NCBI GenBank assembly: GCA_963931925.1
Contig: OZ007576.1
Location: 19,298,203-19,362,202, forward strand
Length of the DNA stretch: 64,000 bases
Direction: 5' to 3'
Source: Onchidella celtica
Taxonomy: Eukaryota; Mollusca; Gastropoda; Systellommatophora; Onchidiidae
This document shows, piece by piece, positions 1 to 9,963 of the stretch (its first letter is position 1; every line of letters begins with the position of its first letter). Below the pieces are notes generated by a model. The model was not told the DNA's origin and searched no databases. It saw nothing but the letters and a program-made list of their open reading frames with translations. Both the position numbers and the translations under genes were made by a program.

Positions 1-738
1 CATGATTTACCCACTGCTGTTGGCTGCTGCTCCCTGGTTCCTTACCAGGGACCAAGTGTAAGTGTTTGTCTGTTGATTCAACAATGAACGAGGAGCTGAA
101 AGTAATTTTTCCAGTAGGACAGGATTGCTGCATCTGCTAGAAGTGCTAACCAAGAATGCAAGACAAGATGTATATTAACTTGCAACTAGATCTAGTATGA
201 ATGTTTGGCATACCCAACTGTGAATTGAAATTGATTTGTGTGGATGAGGCTGGGGATTGCCAGCCCATCCTAGAGTAGATCTAACTTAACTACGTCAGTT
301 TGTATTGACGAGCTTGATCCATTATAAGCGGTAGGCACAAATAGCTGAGATGACATTGTCGCCAGAGACATGAGTATTTTGCTTGATAGATAGTAGACAG
401 ACTATATCTGAGAGATAGATAATTCATACTTAAATTGTTAGTGAGTCAGAATGATCTTAACCTTATAGGAATCTAGAGGAGACTTCTAGTGACATATTAT
501 TGAATTTTCATTTGATGCTGCTGATGTTGTCTTTTTAGTATGTAAGAAATTTAGACAAAATTGTTAGGATATTTAAGGTAATAAAATTTGTGGCCCTGCA
601 GGTCTGTTGATAAAAAAACTTATTCAGATTGTTATTAGTGTGTGGCATGGTACGAAAGCTTAATTAGTAAATACCTCTCGATTTTAAAATGCAGTCATAA
701 CCCCATTAATTCAGAACACCCAGACCAGACTCGTAACA
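1..738 (+). repeat. 5' LTR (3' portion only) of gypsy element, first copy
   Basis: This matches the last 738 bp of the complete 1380-bp LTR at 7322-8701 and ends ...CGTAACA. I saw one difference between the two LTRs: A at 397 versus G at 8360. The first 642 bp of this LTR lie before the window. Confidence 0.93.
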
Positions 739-739
739 C

Positions 740-752
740 TGGAGAGGGACCC
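740..752 (+). other. Candidate primer binding site
   Basis: TGGAGAGGGACCC begins one base after the 5' LTR. A TGG start complements the CCA tail of a tRNA, as expected for an LTR-element minus-strand primer site. I could not assign the tRNA species. Confidence 0.55.
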
Positions 753-1559
753 CTTAAAGAACTTAAATAACGCCATGCCATTTAGGTAAATTATTCTAAA
801 ACCTATTGCATTTTATTCCATTATTTAATATTGTACTGTTATAACATTGTGATTTCAGGTCCTTTTTATTATAGTTTATAGGCAATTTCTATTAATATAA
901 TATTTTGGTTCAATTTCATATGGTGAGCTCATCATCCCATTGACCCGACGACACCGGTGAGGGACACCATCCACCTTACAGATCTACCTCAGACAGAAAC
1001 ACATTTTTTTTGGGCTTGGAACGAGCTATGGATTGAGGACATTACCATCTGAATTCCTCAAAAGAAAGTTAAGTGAACCATCTGTTTGTCAGTCTTGAGG
1101 AGGGCGAGGTACTTTCCGCTCTGTGTTTCCAGGCTTTTTTCCATTTACTATCTGTTTAGTTTAAGAGCGGGAGGTTGGTTGGGGTCATAGTATAGCATAT
1201 CTTCTTTGCCATTACGAAGGATATTGGAGTGCCTTGGTGGCTATTGATAACTCGGGGGGATTTGCTTCACTGTGAATAGTTCTATTAGGGATCCATTATT
1301 CGTATAGATTGTGACGTTCTTTTACTTCCTCACATTTCTTTAGGAAGATGTCTCTCCTGTCTTTTTCTTAAACTTTCTGTAATATAAGTTAGGACTTGTA
1401 GGGTCTGTTATCGTTCGTCTTTCTTGTGAGTCTAGCGTCCTGTTTAGTGTATTTCTTTTTTCTTCCTTATAAACTTTAAACTAGTATACTAACATTGCTA
1501 TGTTTACAATATATGCCTGAGGTGTTTCACGTGCTAAAACCACGTTGAATTGTAATCTG

Positions 1560-2110
1560 GTATTGATATGTGAGAGAGAGAGAATAAATTTTTGATCACG
1601 TGATAATTTCACGTCGAATATAGAGAGAATAATTTTGCAGTGGTAACAGAAGACACTGCGTGTGCGCGTTTTAAGAAGAGAGAGATATTTCAAATTTGTC
1701 GCGTTAAGAGAGAGATATATTTTTTGATTCATCGCATTGAGAAAGCGATACATTTTTGACAGTGATAACAGAGGACACTGGTTCGTCGCGTTGAGAGAGA
1801 CATAAATTTTGAGAGTGATCACTCAAGACACTGATTTGTCGCATTAAAGGCGATAAATATATATTTTACTGCAGTGGGAGCAACGGATAGACGGCACTGC
1901 CTTACTAGAATTCATATTCAGAGAGAGAGAGCTAAAATTTTTGCAGTGGAAGTGAAAATTGCCTGCAATTTACAGAGAGAGATAGAACGTTCTTTTCGCG
2001 AAGCAGTGCTAACGTAGGACACTGAATTAATATTGAGAGAGAGTAACTGTTACAGATACTATAATTGATACCGCGATATACCATAACAGTAGGTAAATAC
2101 TTACTAATTG
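1560..2110 (+). repeat. Retrotransposon leader with reiterated CAGTG...CACTG hairpin motif
   Basis: The untranslated leader before Gag repeats a module: GAGA-rich runs, often a GTCGC-type word, then an inverted pair CAGTG...CACTG around a 10-18-nt loop. Pairs are visible at 1637-1659, 1760-1780, 1871-1900 and 2003-2024. At 1813-1833 the perfect palindrome GAGTGATCACTC is followed by CACTG. At 1943 the left arm lacks its CACTG partner. A packaging, dimerisation or translation-start role is inference from position only. Confidence 0.6.
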
Positions 2111-2180
2111 TGCACACACTACCGTGCCAGTGTTTTGATTCTATACGAATCTATACGGGTAACAGATTTTAATACACATT

Positions 2181-5100
2181 ATGGCCGAGTTTCTGAAATA
2201 CATTGACTCTGCCAAAGCTCTGGGTATACCAGAAGAAGAACGCGCCTCGTGGTGCGAACGACAAGTACAGCAAGACCGAGACCGTGAGGATCGGGTAGCA
2301 GCAAGAGAGAGAGAAAAAGAAGAAAGAGAAAAAGAAGCAAGAGAGAGAGAAAAAGAAGAAAGAGAAAGAGAAAGAGAAAAAGAAAGAGAGAGAGAAAAGG
2401 AAAGAGAAAGAGAACGAGAAAAAGAGGCTGTAGAGAGAGAAAAAAGGGAGCATGAACTCGCAATCAAGAAATTAGAGCGAGAATCGCTTATAGCCCCCAC
2501 TGTTGCCAGCAATACATATGCTACAAAACCGAAACTTCCGACGTTTAATGAAAAACTCGACCGGATCGACGCATATTTGCATCGGTTCGAGCTACACGCT
2601 AAATGCGTCGGATGGCAGCAGGCGATGTACAGTTCATGCCTGTCTAATTTACTAACAGGTAAGGCTCTAGAAGTATTTCATAGCCTCAAAGTAGAGGATG
2701 CCAACGACTATGACAAGCTTAAAACAGCACTGCTTAAGCGATTCCAGCATACCGAGGATGGCTTTCATCAGAGATTTCGCGCATGTAAACCTGAGCCATC
2801 AGAAAATTTCTCAACTTATGTGAATCGGCTGAAACATTACTTAGATCGCTGGATCGAGCTCGCGAACGTGACTACCGGAAATTATTTTCAACTTTATGAT
2901 TTGGTCTTAAAAGACCAAATCTATACGGCATGTCATTCCGATTTGGTTGCCCACCTTAAAGAGAGGGCACCGACATCCTCTGAAGAAATCACATCGTGCG
3001 CGGAACGTTATGCGTCCGCCCACCCAAATCGTCCTTTGGCAAAGCCTTCAACTACAGCACCGTGTTATGCCAACGTGGGCAAAGGAGCGCCAACCGGACA
3101 CGATCGTTCAAGGCCGACTCGTCGTCAGGCCCCAAATCCGCGCTCTCAATCAGAGCCGCTTTTTTTTAGACAGAGGGATTTTCCGAATCGAAGTAATTTA
3201 TCCCCGCGTCGAGGATACCAAAGCTATTCTTTTTACGAGCCTCGCCCATATTATCGTGGCAACTATCCAGGCCAACAATATAACCGGCCTCAGGGACCGC
3301 CGCGACGAGTGCATTTTGATAATAATCATGATTATGATAGACCGCAGAGTCTTCCGTATCGTGGAAACGATCCTCATCGTATTATGTGTTTTAGGTGTAA
3401 TAGGGTAGGCCACATACAAAAATTTTGTAACGTGAAAATGGAAGCGGCAAATGCCTGCTCTGTACAATCTACACCCTATACAGATGTTGGTTATACTAAT
3501 AAATCTTCATCGCAATCAAAGACTATTCCAGTCATGTCCGCCCTACATGAACTGGGTGAATTAACATTTTACCAGGGCCGCGTGAACGCGATTCGCGCTT
3601 CTGTTCTACGTGACTCCGGATGCACGACTATCGGCGTTCGGCAGTCACTAGTCCGTCCAACACAATTTTTGGATAAGGAGGTAACTTGTATTACTTTTGG
3701 CGGATCTGTAGAGCGATTCCGTCTTGCAGAAGTTTATATTGATACACCTTTTCTCACAGGTATTGTTACCGCATGTGTACTGCCTAATCCAGTGGCTGAT
3801 TTAATCATAGGGAATGTACCTCAAGTAAATAAGTTTCCTATCGGTAACTTGGAAATTTGGACTGAGGATGAAAGTGTTGCTTGTGCGACAACACGCCTAC
3901 AATCGAGTCGACGAGCAGACAGTGCATTGAGTAACCCTACTATTGAATTGAACATAACGTCTACTGCATTCCATGATGAGCAACATTCAGACCCCACATT
4001 GAAACATTTGTTTACTAAAGTTGATCCTACAGCGCCGGATACCTCTAAGTTTCTTATTAAAGATGACTTATTATATCGTAATTTTCGGAATAAGCGAGAG
4101 GCCATTATGCAACTTGTAGTACCAAGATCTTTTCGTCGCGACATTATTCGTCTCGCGCATGACACTTCCTTGGCGGGTCACCAAGGAAAGGCCAGAACTA
4201 AGTCTCGAATACTATCGCAATTTTTTTGGCCCAGTATTTACGCAGATGTAAACCGGTTCGTATCAACATGTGACGTATGTCAGAGACGTACTCCTAAAGG
4301 GAGAGCATCGCGGGCTCCTCTGCAGGAGATGCCTATGGTCTCCAGACCATTTGAGCGCGTTGCCGTAGATATAGTTGGGCCTCTACACAAGTCAGACAGA
4401 GGACATCGTTTTATACTTTCTGTCATTGACTACGCAACCCGTTGGCCAGAGGCCATCCCACTAAAAGACATTTCAGCCGATCATGTGGCTGAAGCGCTTA
4501 TTACTATTTTTTCGCGTCTTGGATTTCCGGTTGAAATTTTATCGGACAGAGGTCCACAGTTTACCTCTGAGCTTTTTAAGAAAGTCTTGGAATTGGTCGG
4601 GATTAAACAAAGATTGACATCTCCATACCACCCACAGTCTAATGGCTGCTGTGAACGGTGGAATGCTACCATGAAAGCTATGCTTGCGCGAGTTTCGGCC
4701 GACAAGCCGAGTGATTGGGATCGACAACTCCCCGCTATTCTCTTTGCATACCGAGAACTACCGAATGCATCGACGGGTTTTTCCCCCTTCGAATTATTGT
4801 ATGGTCGTAAGCCGCGTGGTCCAATGGCCATACTCCGTGATTTATTCGCCGGATCAGACACCGACGACAACGATACGCGGTCTGCATATCAATACGTTGT
4901 AGACTTGCGCCATCGAATTCTTAACGCATGTCAGCTCGCACAAAAATCTTCTGCGGCGCATGCGAGTCTTTATAAACTATATCGTGATCAAGGTAGCCGA
5001 TTGCGAACCTTGGCCGTCGGAGACCAAACTCTTGTTCTCCTTCCGGAGACGAAAAATAAACTCCTTCTTACATGGAAGGGACCTTTTAAAGTCCTAAAGA

Positions 5101-5657
5101 GACTTTCTCGAGTAAATTATCTTATCAAGATTCGGGGACAGGACAAAGTCTTCCATATAAATATGTTAAAGCAGTACCTGTCCGACGATGATGATCCTAT
5201 TAAGATAGAGCATTCAATCCCCGCACTGCAATCTTCTGAAAATACGTCGGATGTAAATATAAATCCAGATCTGTCTGAATCGCAAAGACAAGATATAAGA
5301 GATGTACTTAACGAGTTTACTACGGTCTTTACTGATCTACCAGGTAATACTTCTTTGGTACAGCATGTTATAAGATTAAAGACGGATATACCCGTCTTTG
5401 TTAAACCATACCCGCGTCCGCTGCACGCACAGGAGACTATAATAACCGAGGTACGTAACATGTTTCACCTGGGAGTGATAGAGCGATCGACGAGCCCATA
5501 TAACTCACCCATCGTATTAGTGAAAAAAAAAGATGATACAGTGCGTTTTTGTATTGACTATCGTAAACTTAATGAGGTTACGATATATGACGCTGAACCG
5601 ATTCCCAACCAGGAGAATCTTTTTGCGCAGTTAGCGAGGGCAACGATTTTTTTCTAA
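2181..5657 (+). CDS. Gag-protease-integrase-RT(N-terminal) polyprotein of gypsy element, first copy
   Basis: The frame is 1158 codons from ATG 2181. Residues ~32-103 are an almost uninterrupted Glu/Arg/Lys stretch, probably a single alpha-helix or coiled coil, encoded by GAGA-rich DNA. A Retrotrans_gag-like region follows (~105-300), then an Arg/Pro/Tyr-rich linker and a CCHC zinc knuckle (C403, C406, H411, C416). The aspartic protease motif D478-S-G comes next. Integrase has its zinc finger at H660, H667, C697, C700 and catalytic D730, D789, E825 (exact D-35-E spacing), then a GPF motif at 967-969. Reverse transcriptase begins near residue 1070 with a YRKLN motif at 1127-1131. The frame ends early, inside RT, at TAA 5655-5657, immediately after a 7-T run (5647-5653). 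Confidence 0.93.
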   Translation: MAEFLKYIDSAKALGIPEEERASWCERQVQQDRDREDRVAAREREKEEREKEAREREKEEREREREKEREREKEREREREKEAVEREKREHELAIKKLERESLIAPTVASNTYATKPKLPTFNEKLDRIDAYLHRFELHAKCVGWQQAMYSSCLSNLLTGKALEVFHSLKVEDANDYDKLKTALLKRFQHTEDGFHQRFRACKPEPSENFSTYVNRLKHYLDRWIELANVTTGNYFQLYDLVLKDQIYTACHSDLVAHLKERAPTSSEEITSCAERYASAHPNRPLAKPSTTAPCYANVGKGAPTGHDRSRPTRRQAPNPRSQSEPLFFRQRDFPNRSNLSPRRGYQSYSFYEPRPYYRGNYPGQQYNRPQGPPRRVHFDNNHDYDRPQSLPYRGNDPHRIMCFRCNRVGHIQKFCNVKMEAANACSVQSTPYTDVGYTNKSSSQSKTIPVMSALHELGELTFYQGRVNAIRASVLRDSGCTTIGVRQSLVRPTQFLDKEVTCITFGGSVERFRLAEVYIDTPFLTGIVTACVLPNPVADLIIGNVPQVNKFPIGNLEIWTEDESVACATTRLQSSRRADSALSNPTIELNITSTAFHDEQHSDPTLKHLFTKVDPTAPDTSKFLIKDDLLYRNFRNKREAIMQLVVPRSFRRDIIRLAHDTSLAGHQGKARTKSRILSQFFWPSIYADVNRFVSTCDVCQRRTPKGRASRAPLQEMPMVSRPFERVAVDIVGPLHKSDRGHRFILSVIDYATRWPEAIPLKDISADHVAEALITIFSRLGFPVEILSDRGPQFTSELFKKVLELVGIKQRLTSPYHPQSNGCCERWNATMKAMLARVSADKPSDWDRQLPAILFAYRELPNASTGFSPFELLYGRKPRGPMAILRDLFAGSDTDDNDTRSAYQYVVDLRHRILNACQLAQKSSAAHASLYKLYRDQGSRLRTLAVGDQTLVLLPETKNKLLLTWKGPFKVLKRLSRVNYLIKIRGQDKVFHINMLKQYLSDDDDPIKIEHSIPALQSSENTSDVNINPDLSESQRQDIRDVLNEFTTVFTDLPGNTSLVQHVIRLKTDIPVFVKPYPRPLHAQETIITEVRNMFHLGVIERSTSPYNSPIVLVKKKDDTVRFCIDYRKLNEVTIYDAEPIPNQENLFAQLARATIFF

Positions 5658-6645
5658 AATTGATCTTTCCAAAGGCTATTGGCAAATTCCGCTTGATGAG
5701 AATAGCAAGCAATATACCGCTTTTCAGACCCCGTTGGGTCTTATGCAGTGGCGCTATATGCCTTTCGGATTAGTTACAGCCCCTGCCACTTTCGCCCGTA
5801 TGATGACAATATTGCTCCAGGGTATGAATTCCGTGTTGTCCTATTTTGACGACATTTGTATTTATGAAACCAATTGGTCGGGCCACCTCGCAGCCCTACG
5901 ACAAGTTTTTATTGCTCTTCGTCGAGCTGGCCTTACGGCGAAACCCAGTAAGGTGTTTTTAGGATATAATGAAATTAATTTTCTGGGCCATACAATTGCC
6001 CACGGCGTTCAGACTCCTGATGACAAAAAGATAACTACCATCTTAAAGCTCCAACCCCCTCGAACTAAGAAAGAAGTTCGTAGTTTATTGGGCTTTCTTA
6101 ACTATTATAGGAAATTCATTCCAAATTTTTCTTCGCTTACAGCTCCGTTGTCGGACCTCACAAGAAAGAATTTTCCTAATAAAGTGAAATGGACAACCGA
6201 ATGTGCTGATACACTTCGTACCGTTCAACGATTGTTTTCCACTTCCCCCATTCTCATACTTCCAGATATAAACCAAATATTTATTGTCCGCACTGATGCG
6301 TCGGACAACGGATTAGGAGCTGTGTTATTACAGGAACGAGACGATACCTTGCGGCCATGTCTATACGCCAGCCGCAAGTTGCTAGATAGGGAATGCCGCT
6401 ATGCAATTATCGAGTGAGAGTGCCTCGCTATCATTTTTGCTGTAAACGCATTTTCGCGATATCTACTCATGTCCGAGTTTATAATTGAAACGGACCATCG
6501 TCCGTTGTTATTCTTGAAGGCTAACAGGGCTAAAAATGCTCGATTAACGAGATGGAGTCTTGCACTCCAGGAATACCGGTTTGTTATCCGGGCTATCCCT
6601 GGCGGTGACAATTCCCAAGCTGATGTTTTGTCACGTCTAATTTAG
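5653..6645 (+). pseudogene. Rest of reverse transcriptase and RNase H, shifted frame and with internal stop, first copy
   Basis: RT similarity resumes directly after the T-run in the +1 frame relative to Gag-IN. It includes the polymerase catalytic motif Y-F-D-D at 5842-5853 and the YRKF-type connection to RNase H. The first RNase H aspartate is in a TDAS motif (Asp codon 6295-6297). A TGA at 6415-6417 interrupts RNase H, after which the same frame stays open to TAG 6643-6645. An ATG-initiated reading would begin only at 5734. Both lesions are also present in the duplicate copy, so they predate the duplication. A homopolymer sequencing error at the T-run would have to recur in both copies. 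Confidence 0.88.
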
Positions 6646-7310
6646 TTTCCTATTAAAGAGTTTTGTGTCTTGTATTGGGGTTGGATAGTGCTTTCCCCCC
6701 TCAATTCTAGACGGTGGATGGATTCACATTTATCTTGTTCATTACTTTATGAACCAGTTTTACAATCCTTTTTTGTGAATATCCTCTTTCCACCAGCGTC
6801 ATTCCGGACTGTGACCTGAACTTCTGACAAACCTGACGCCCTTGTCAGCGGGTCAATGAGATGGAGACATGGCAAACCAAGCTACCAGAGCTACTGCTGC
6901 CATTGGATACCACAGTATTTTAATTAACAATATATTGTTTGTGAATGTGTATATAAGCAGCAATTATGTGTGTTGACTAGATAATTATGAGCCTATTCCT
7001 TCAGTAAGGCCTGATTGTTTGATAGTAGTTATACTTTAATTCAGCAGTATACAGTGATATACTTATTGTTATTATAAATGTTCGTGAGAAGTTTAATTGT
7101 GTGCAGTAAGAATATTTCGATAGACTAGATTCTATAGAACGTGGCATCAATAATTGTATGCGTTTTGTCCATCCAATATGCACGTTCTTAGTTAGATTTT
7201 TTGTTCTTAAGCTTAAGGCTGTCTTTTCTACAGTAGTACTTCAGCCCCCACCACAATAACTTTGTGGTTTCTTGGATCCTATCGTGTAAATTTTTCTTAA
7301 AATTTCCACT
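6646..7310 (+). other. Retrotransposon 3' untranslated segment, no env
   Basis: This lies between the RNase H stop and the polypurine tract. It has no long sense reading frame and no membrane-protein-like frame, so the element has no third gene here. Confidence 0.7.
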
Positions 7311-7321
7311 GGGGTGGGGGA
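7311..7321 (+). other. Polypurine tract
   Basis: GGGGTGGGGGA lies directly against the 3' LTR start TGTCAAGG. This is the expected position of the plus-strand primer, although one T interrupts the purines. Confidence 0.75.
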
Positions 7322-7813
7322 TGTCAAGGTTAAAGTTATAAATGTCGTGCTGGGTCACGATTAGAAGAGACTTGTTTTTTTCACGGTCTCGTTGATTATA
7401 GCCAGCGTAAATGTCCTTGAACTGTTTTCGTAGGCAGTTTGTTTTTGTAACACTTTTTCTTAGAGATGGAAAGAAAGTGGGGCAAGATAGAATAAATGGA
7501 TGGGTTAGGAGTGACGGTGCAGTTTTCGACCCCGTGATTTTGATGAACTCTTACGAGGGAAGAGAAGGGGTGAATAAGGTTAGATAGTTTAAGACGCTTA
7601 GTCACGTTCAGAAATTCGTACATAAAACGTAGAAAGCACGAGGGTTTAGAGATTTTAGTAATGGTTTTGACATTTTAATTCGACCTTGTCTGTTTCTGGT
7701 ACAAGGCCGTGACCGACTTCCATGTAGATCTATTAATACTACGAGCTGAGCTCGGAATGGATGCACCAATCAAATCCAGGCATTTGGACGGTAATTTGCA
7801 GCTGGCCGCACAG

Positions 7814-7821
7814 TATATAAG
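7814..7821 (+). promoter_or_regulatory. TATA-type box in LTR
   Basis: TATATAAG lies in the middle of the LTR. The diverged solo LTR keeps TATAAAAG at the same place. Conservation across LTRs of different age supports a core promoter with the U3/R boundary shortly downstream. Confidence 0.5.
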
Positions 7822-8542
7822 CGTAGCCATACTGATGTTCTTTACTCCATACAGAAATTTCCATCTGTGCAGGCGTCGGCGTGATTCTGCCAGAAGAATC
7901 AGAAGACTGTTATTTCCATGTCTATGTCCATTATAGGCATTACGATGGTGCCATATGCTCCAGCATGATTTACCCACTGCTGTTGGCTGCTGCTCCCTGG
8001 TTCCTTACCAGGGACCAAGTGTAAGTGTTTGTCTGTTGATTCAACAATGAACGAGGAGCTGAAAGTAATTTTTCCAGTAGGACAGGATTGCTGCATCTGC
8101 TAGAAGTGCTAACCAAGAATGCAAGACAAGATGTATATTAACTTGCAACTAGATCTAGTATGAATGTTTGGCATACCCAACTGTGAATTGAAATTGATTT
8201 GTGTGGATGAGGCTGGGGATTGCCAGCCCATCCTAGAGTAGATCTAACTTAACTACGTCAGTTTGTATTGACGAGCTTGATCCATTATAAGCGGTAGGCA
8301 CAAATAGCTGAGATGACATTGTCGCCAGAGACATGAGTATTTTGCTTGATAGATAGTAGGCAGACTATATCTGAGAGATAGATAATTCATACTTAAATTG
8401 TTAGTGAGTCAGAATGATCTTAACCTTATAGGAATCTAGAGGAGACTTCTAGTGACATATTATTGAATTTTCATTTGATGCTGCTGATGTTGTCTTTTTA
8501 GTATGTAAGAAATTTAGACAAAATTGTTAGGATATTTAAGGT

Positions 8543-8548
8543 AATAAA
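8543..8548 (+). terminator. AATAAA polyadenylation signal in LTR
   Basis: AATAAA lies 730 bp after the TATA-type box, consistent with the end of an unusually long R region. Read-through from the LTR promoter would run in the same direction as GUSB. Confidence 0.4.
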
Positions 8549-8701
8549 ATTTGTGGCCCTGCAGGTCTGTTGATAAAAAAACTTATTCAGATTGTTATTA
8601 GTGTGTGGCATGGTACGAAAGCTTAATTAGTAAATACCTCTCGATTTTAAAATGCAGTCATAACCCCATTAATTCAGAACACCCAGACCAGACTCGTAAC
8701 A

Positions 8702-9963
8702 ACCAGGCGTGGATTCAATTCCTGCTGAGGTGTATGCCTTCGGTGGAGAAAAGCTTATTGAAAGGTTGACCGAGTTGTTCAACCATATGTTGAAAGCAGG
8801 GAAGCTGCCACAGGACTTCAAAGATGCTTCAATCATCCATCTGTACAAAAACAAAGGGGACAGCCAAGTCTGTGACAACCATCGGGGAATCTCTCTACTT
8901 TCAATTGCTGGCAAAATATTGGCAAGAATGCTTCTGAATCGCCTTCTTGATCACCTCTCGTCAAATGACTTGCTTCCCGAGAGCCAATGTGGCTTTCGTA
9001 AAGAGAGGGGAACGGCGGATATGATCTTTGCTGCCAGACAGATTCAGGAAAAATGCATGGAACAAAATAAAGCGCTGTAAATCACATTTGTTGACCTCAC
9101 AAAAGCATTTGACACAGTGTGTCGTGAAGGCCTCTGGAAAATCTTGGCGAAGTTTGGGTGTCCACCCAAATTCATCACAATAGTGCGCCAGTTTCATGAT
9201 GGCATGCAAGCTGCAGTCAAAAGTAACGGCAGTGTTTCAGAGCCCTTTGCTGTCACAAATGGGGTAAAACAGGGTTGTGTCTTAGCCCCAACTCTATTCA
9301 GCATCATGTTCTCTGCAATGCTACAAGAAGCCTTTAGCTCTCCTCCTCAAGGGGTAAGCATCAAGTACCGAACTGATGGCAGTCTATTCAACCTCAGGAG
9401 ACTTCAGGCAAAAACCAAAACCAAAAGTCTGTGACCTACTATTTGCTGATGATTGTGCACTTCTGGCACACGATGAGGATAGCATGCAAAACTGTGTTGA
9501 TAAGTTCTCTAGTGCCTGTGACAACTTTGGCCTCACAATAAGCGCAAAGAAGACGGAAGTGCTCCATCAGCCTACTCCAGACGGCAAGTATCCTGTGACC
9601 CCAAATATCAAAGTCCATGACAGTCTTCTGAAGGTGTCGGAGAACTTCACCTATCTTGGCAGTACACTGTCTTCCGCGGCTCGTGTTGATACTGAAATTC
9701 CCCCAAGAATCAGCAAAGCCAGCTCTGCATTTGGCAGGCTTCGAAAGAGAGTGTGGGATGTTGCCGGCATTCGCACAGACACTAAGCTGAAAGTGTACAA
9801 TGCTGTAGTCCTTCCCACCCTACTCTATGGGGCTGAAACCTGGACAGTGTACCAATCGCATGCCAGAAAATTAAATCACTTTCATCTGGCCTGCCTTAGA
9901 AAGATCCTAAGGATCAAATGGCAGGATAAAATTCCAGACACGGAGGTCCTCAATCGTGCCAAG
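8702..9963 (+). pseudogene. LINE reverse transcriptase region, stop and frameshift, first copy
   Basis: The frame opens in the conserved PGxDxIPAE motif, which the gypsy insertion cut. RT blocks follow in order: NHRGIS, a CGFRKERGT-like block, VDLTKAFDTV, GVKQGCVLAP and the catalytic FADD (9442-9453). A TAA at 9078-9080 interrupts the frame between the CGFRKERGT and VDLTKAFD blocks. Between about 9410 and 9435 the frame shifts by one base, just before FADD. The thumb and LYGAETW regions follow, up to the solo LTR. A 105-residue piece (9117-9434) and a 211-residue piece (9376-10011) are fragments of this one gene, the latter running on into the LTR. Confidence 0.88.
9959..9963 (+). repeat. Target-site duplication CCAAG (left) of solo LTR
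   Basis: CCAAG directly precedes the LTR start TGTCATGG and recurs at 11378-11382 after the LTR end CGTAACA. Removing the LTR and one CCAAG joins the LINE codons in frame. Confidence 0.88.

Larger units (their letters stand above)
1..8701 (+). mobile_element. Ty3/gypsy-type LTR retrotransposon with Gmr1-like domain order, first copy (5' end off window)
   Basis: A partial 5' LTR (1-738) is followed by a primer-binding-site candidate (740-752), a long leader (753-2180), Gag-PR-IN-RT reading frames (2181-6645), a polypurine tract (7311-7321) and a 3' LTR (7322-8701). The 3' LTR is followed by target duplication ACCAG at 8702-8706. Integrase motifs lie upstream of the reverse transcriptase, unlike the usual Ty3/gypsy PR-RT-RH-IN order. 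This matches the known Gmr1-like lineage. There is no envelope-like frame between 6646 and 7310. One frameshift and one stop break the polymerase region, so the copy is probably not autonomous. Confidence 0.93.
7322..8701 (+). repeat. 3' LTR of gypsy element, first copy
   Basis: The LTR is 1380 bp and runs TGTCAAGG...CGTAACA (TG...CA ends). It is followed by ACCAG, which in the second copy is also present before the 5' LTR (43789-43793). It contains a TATA-type box (7814-7821) and an AATAAA (8543-8548). No protein is expected from it; short open frames are incidental. Confidence 0.93.

Noticed and set aside
2141-2512. Ser/Phe/Leu-rich minus-strand reading frames opposite Gag
   Set aside because: They are the complement of the GAGA-rich ER/K coding tract and have no independent support; the same applies at 46576-46947.
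5647-5657. Programmed ribosomal frameshift at the T-run before the RT remainder
   Set aside because: The break is inside the RT domain rather than at a Gag-Pol or domain border, needs a +1 shift with no known stimulatory context, and is accompanied by a second lesion (TGA in RNase H). A mutation is the simpler reading.
6646-7310. Possible envelope gene of the gypsy element
   Set aside because: No sense frame of useful length and no signal or membrane segment between RNase H and the polypurine tract.
7709-7936. 75-aa frame inside the LTR
   Set aside because: It lies across the LTR promoter region, has no domain, and the older LTR copies do not keep it open.
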